Virus record (IMG/VR): IMGVR_UViG_3300043429_000899
Coordinates: 1 to 33,642 of that record
Source: a virus
Direction: 5' to 3' (one strand)
DNA: 33,642 bases
Shown in pieces: positions 32,923 to 33,642 of the stretch; within the stretch, counting starts at the first letter, position 1; each line of letters opens with the position of its first letter. The translations under genes and the position numbers were made by a program. The notes below the pieces were generated by a model. It was not told where the DNA came from, searched no databases, and worked only from the letters and a program-made list of their open reading frames with translations.

Positions 32923-33201
32923 ATGAGTATGAAAGATAGAATTTTTCCACTGAACACCAAGATTCTGATTCGGGCAAACGAAACCGAGAAACGACAAGAA
33001 AGTTTGATTGTCATTCCTGATGAAGATAAAGGTGAATACCGAACCGCAACCGCAATGCGTGTTGGTCCTGATGTCAAACATATCGAAGAAGGTTACACAA
33101 TTTTTGTCGATTGGCGCAAGTGCATCGACATGAAAATTCAAGGCACCATGTATTGCATGGTTGATGAAGCGGATGTTGTTGCGATTGTGAGTAAATATTG
33201 A
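32923..33201 (+). CDS. GroES/gp31-like co-chaperonin, 92 aa
   Basis: FPLNTKILIRANETEKRQESLIVIPDEDKGEYRTATAMRVGPDVKHIEEGYTIFVDWRKC...DEADVVAIV fits the GroES 10-strand fold with a mobile loop (about residues 18-32) that would bind GroEL. Divergence from bacterial GroES is as strong as in T4 gp31 and relatives. It would let host GroEL fold a large capsid protein. ATG 32923 after AGGACATG. Confidence 0.72.
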   Translation: MSMKDRIFPLNTKILIRANETEKRQESLIVIPDEDKGEYRTATAMRVGPDVKHIEEGYTIFVDWRKCIDMKIQGTMYCMVDEADVVAIVSKY

Positions 33202-33642
33202 TTCTGGTTCACGGAACTTCTACTGCCAACTCGGTGTCTATTCAGAACACCGGAGCAATTCGACCGCGAGTCGGTAAAGGCAATTGGTTCCGTGACACAC
33301 ACCAACCGTCTATTGATGGTTTCGTGTATTTCGCTGGCGATAGAGTCAGAGCAGAGTTTCATGCAACCCGAACAGCGTTGTTGACTAATTCTGATTGTAG
33401 CCTACTCAGCGTTGATGTTGACCCCGACAATTTGTATCCAGATGAAAATCTGTACAATAATAAGGGCATCATCAATCCTAGCGAACTTGCTGAAATGCAA
33501 AGTCGCGCATTAGAGAATAAGAACGATTGGGTCAATTCGTTGAGTCTTATTGACCTAGTTGCTCACAAAGGTTCTGTTTCAACTGACCGAATAGTGAAAG
33601 AAGTGGTGTTTCCGATTCAGATTTCAGAATACTACGGATTCG
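33198..33642 (+). CDS. ORF with ADP-ribosyltransferase-like N-terminus (3' truncated by window)
   Basis: Opens at TTG 33198, overlapping the previous TGA, and stays open to the window edge (148 residues). LVHGTSTANSVSIQNTGAIRP, then GFVYFAGDRVRAEFHA, follows the HGT...I...G...R-P...VYF/L...A pattern of KptA/PARP-type ADP-ribosyltransferase folds (HYE-like class). The later catalytic Glu is not visible. No ATG start nearby; a rare TTG or an upstream-coupled start is assumed. Confidence 0.45.
   Translation, partial: MILVHGTSTANSVSIQNTGAIRPRVGKGNWFRDTHQPSIDGFVYFAGDRVRAEFHATRTALLTNSDCSLLSVDVDPDNLYPDENLYNNKGIINPSELAEMQSRALENKNDWVNSLSLIDLVAHKGSVSTDRIVKEVVFPIQISEYYGF

Noticed and set aside
1-33642. 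CRISPR array
   Set aside because: The only regular repeated units are tRNAs and promoter cassettes; no equal-length repeat-spacer pattern exists.

Overview
This window looks like part of a T4-superfamily tailed phage genome from a Gram-negative host. The evidence is a run of genes typical of T4-like myoviruses (a FEN-type RNase H, a DUF6433-like protein, PhoH, a PD-(D/E)XK exonuclease and a GroES/gp31-like co-chaperonin), T4-type late promoter octamers (TATAAATA), a giant tRNA array, and dense small genes joined by ATGA or TAATG overlaps. Every gene I can support is on the + strand. The host cannot be named from sequence; a phage-encoded signal-peptide beta-barrel protein and two lipoproteins point to a host with an outer membrane.

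Region 1 (1-17.1 kb) is an early/accessory region of about 67 mostly tiny proteins (21-172 aa). They sit in short operons driven by near-consensus sigma70 promoters (TTGACA-N17-TATCCT or TATACT). Several promoters lie in a recurrent module of a conserved TAAGTCATTGATT element, a stem-loop and the promoter, like the promoter-early-stem-loop cassettes known from T4-like phages. Recognisable products are a SpoT/MESH1-like HD hydrolase (candidate (p)ppGpp hydrolase), an SPFH/band-7 membrane protein, a lipoprotein, and several small DUF-type proteins. Paralogous pairs show local duplication.

Region 2 (17.1-18.5 kb) has no credible gene. It starts with a perfect TTGACA-N17-TATACT promoter and then holds dense RNA structure: GNRA-capped hairpins, long helices, several pseudoknots and an embedded tRNA-like domain closed by a long helix. 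I read it as one or more giant structured non-coding RNAs, in the general style of the phage GOLLD and ROOL RNAs, which also lie beside tRNA genes. It is the best candidate for a novel element.

Region 3 (18.49-23.44 kb) is an array of 30 tRNA genes covering all 20 amino acids, nearly all with an encoded CCA. Between them lie non-canonical tRNA-like or structured RNA segments and six small genes (including a lipoprotein and a staphylococcal-nuclease-like protein). Three of these genes use stop codons inside the next tRNA. T4-type late promoter octamers, a terminator and a fresh consensus promoter divide the array.

Region 4 (23.4-33.6 kb) carries more standard phage genes: an outer-membrane-like protein, HNH endonuclease, a conserved 357-aa protein, RNase H (apparently starting at ATT), DUF6433-like protein, glycosyltransferase, ClpP-like protease, a GIY-YIG-like protein, a wHTH-like basic protein, PhoH, PD-(D/E)XK exonuclease, GroES-like co-chaperonin, and a truncated ORF with an ADP-ribosyltransferase-like N-terminus. 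Together the window encodes nucleic-acid processing enzymes, host-control functions (protein folding and turnover, alarmone hydrolysis, translation supplementation) and many unknown early proteins.
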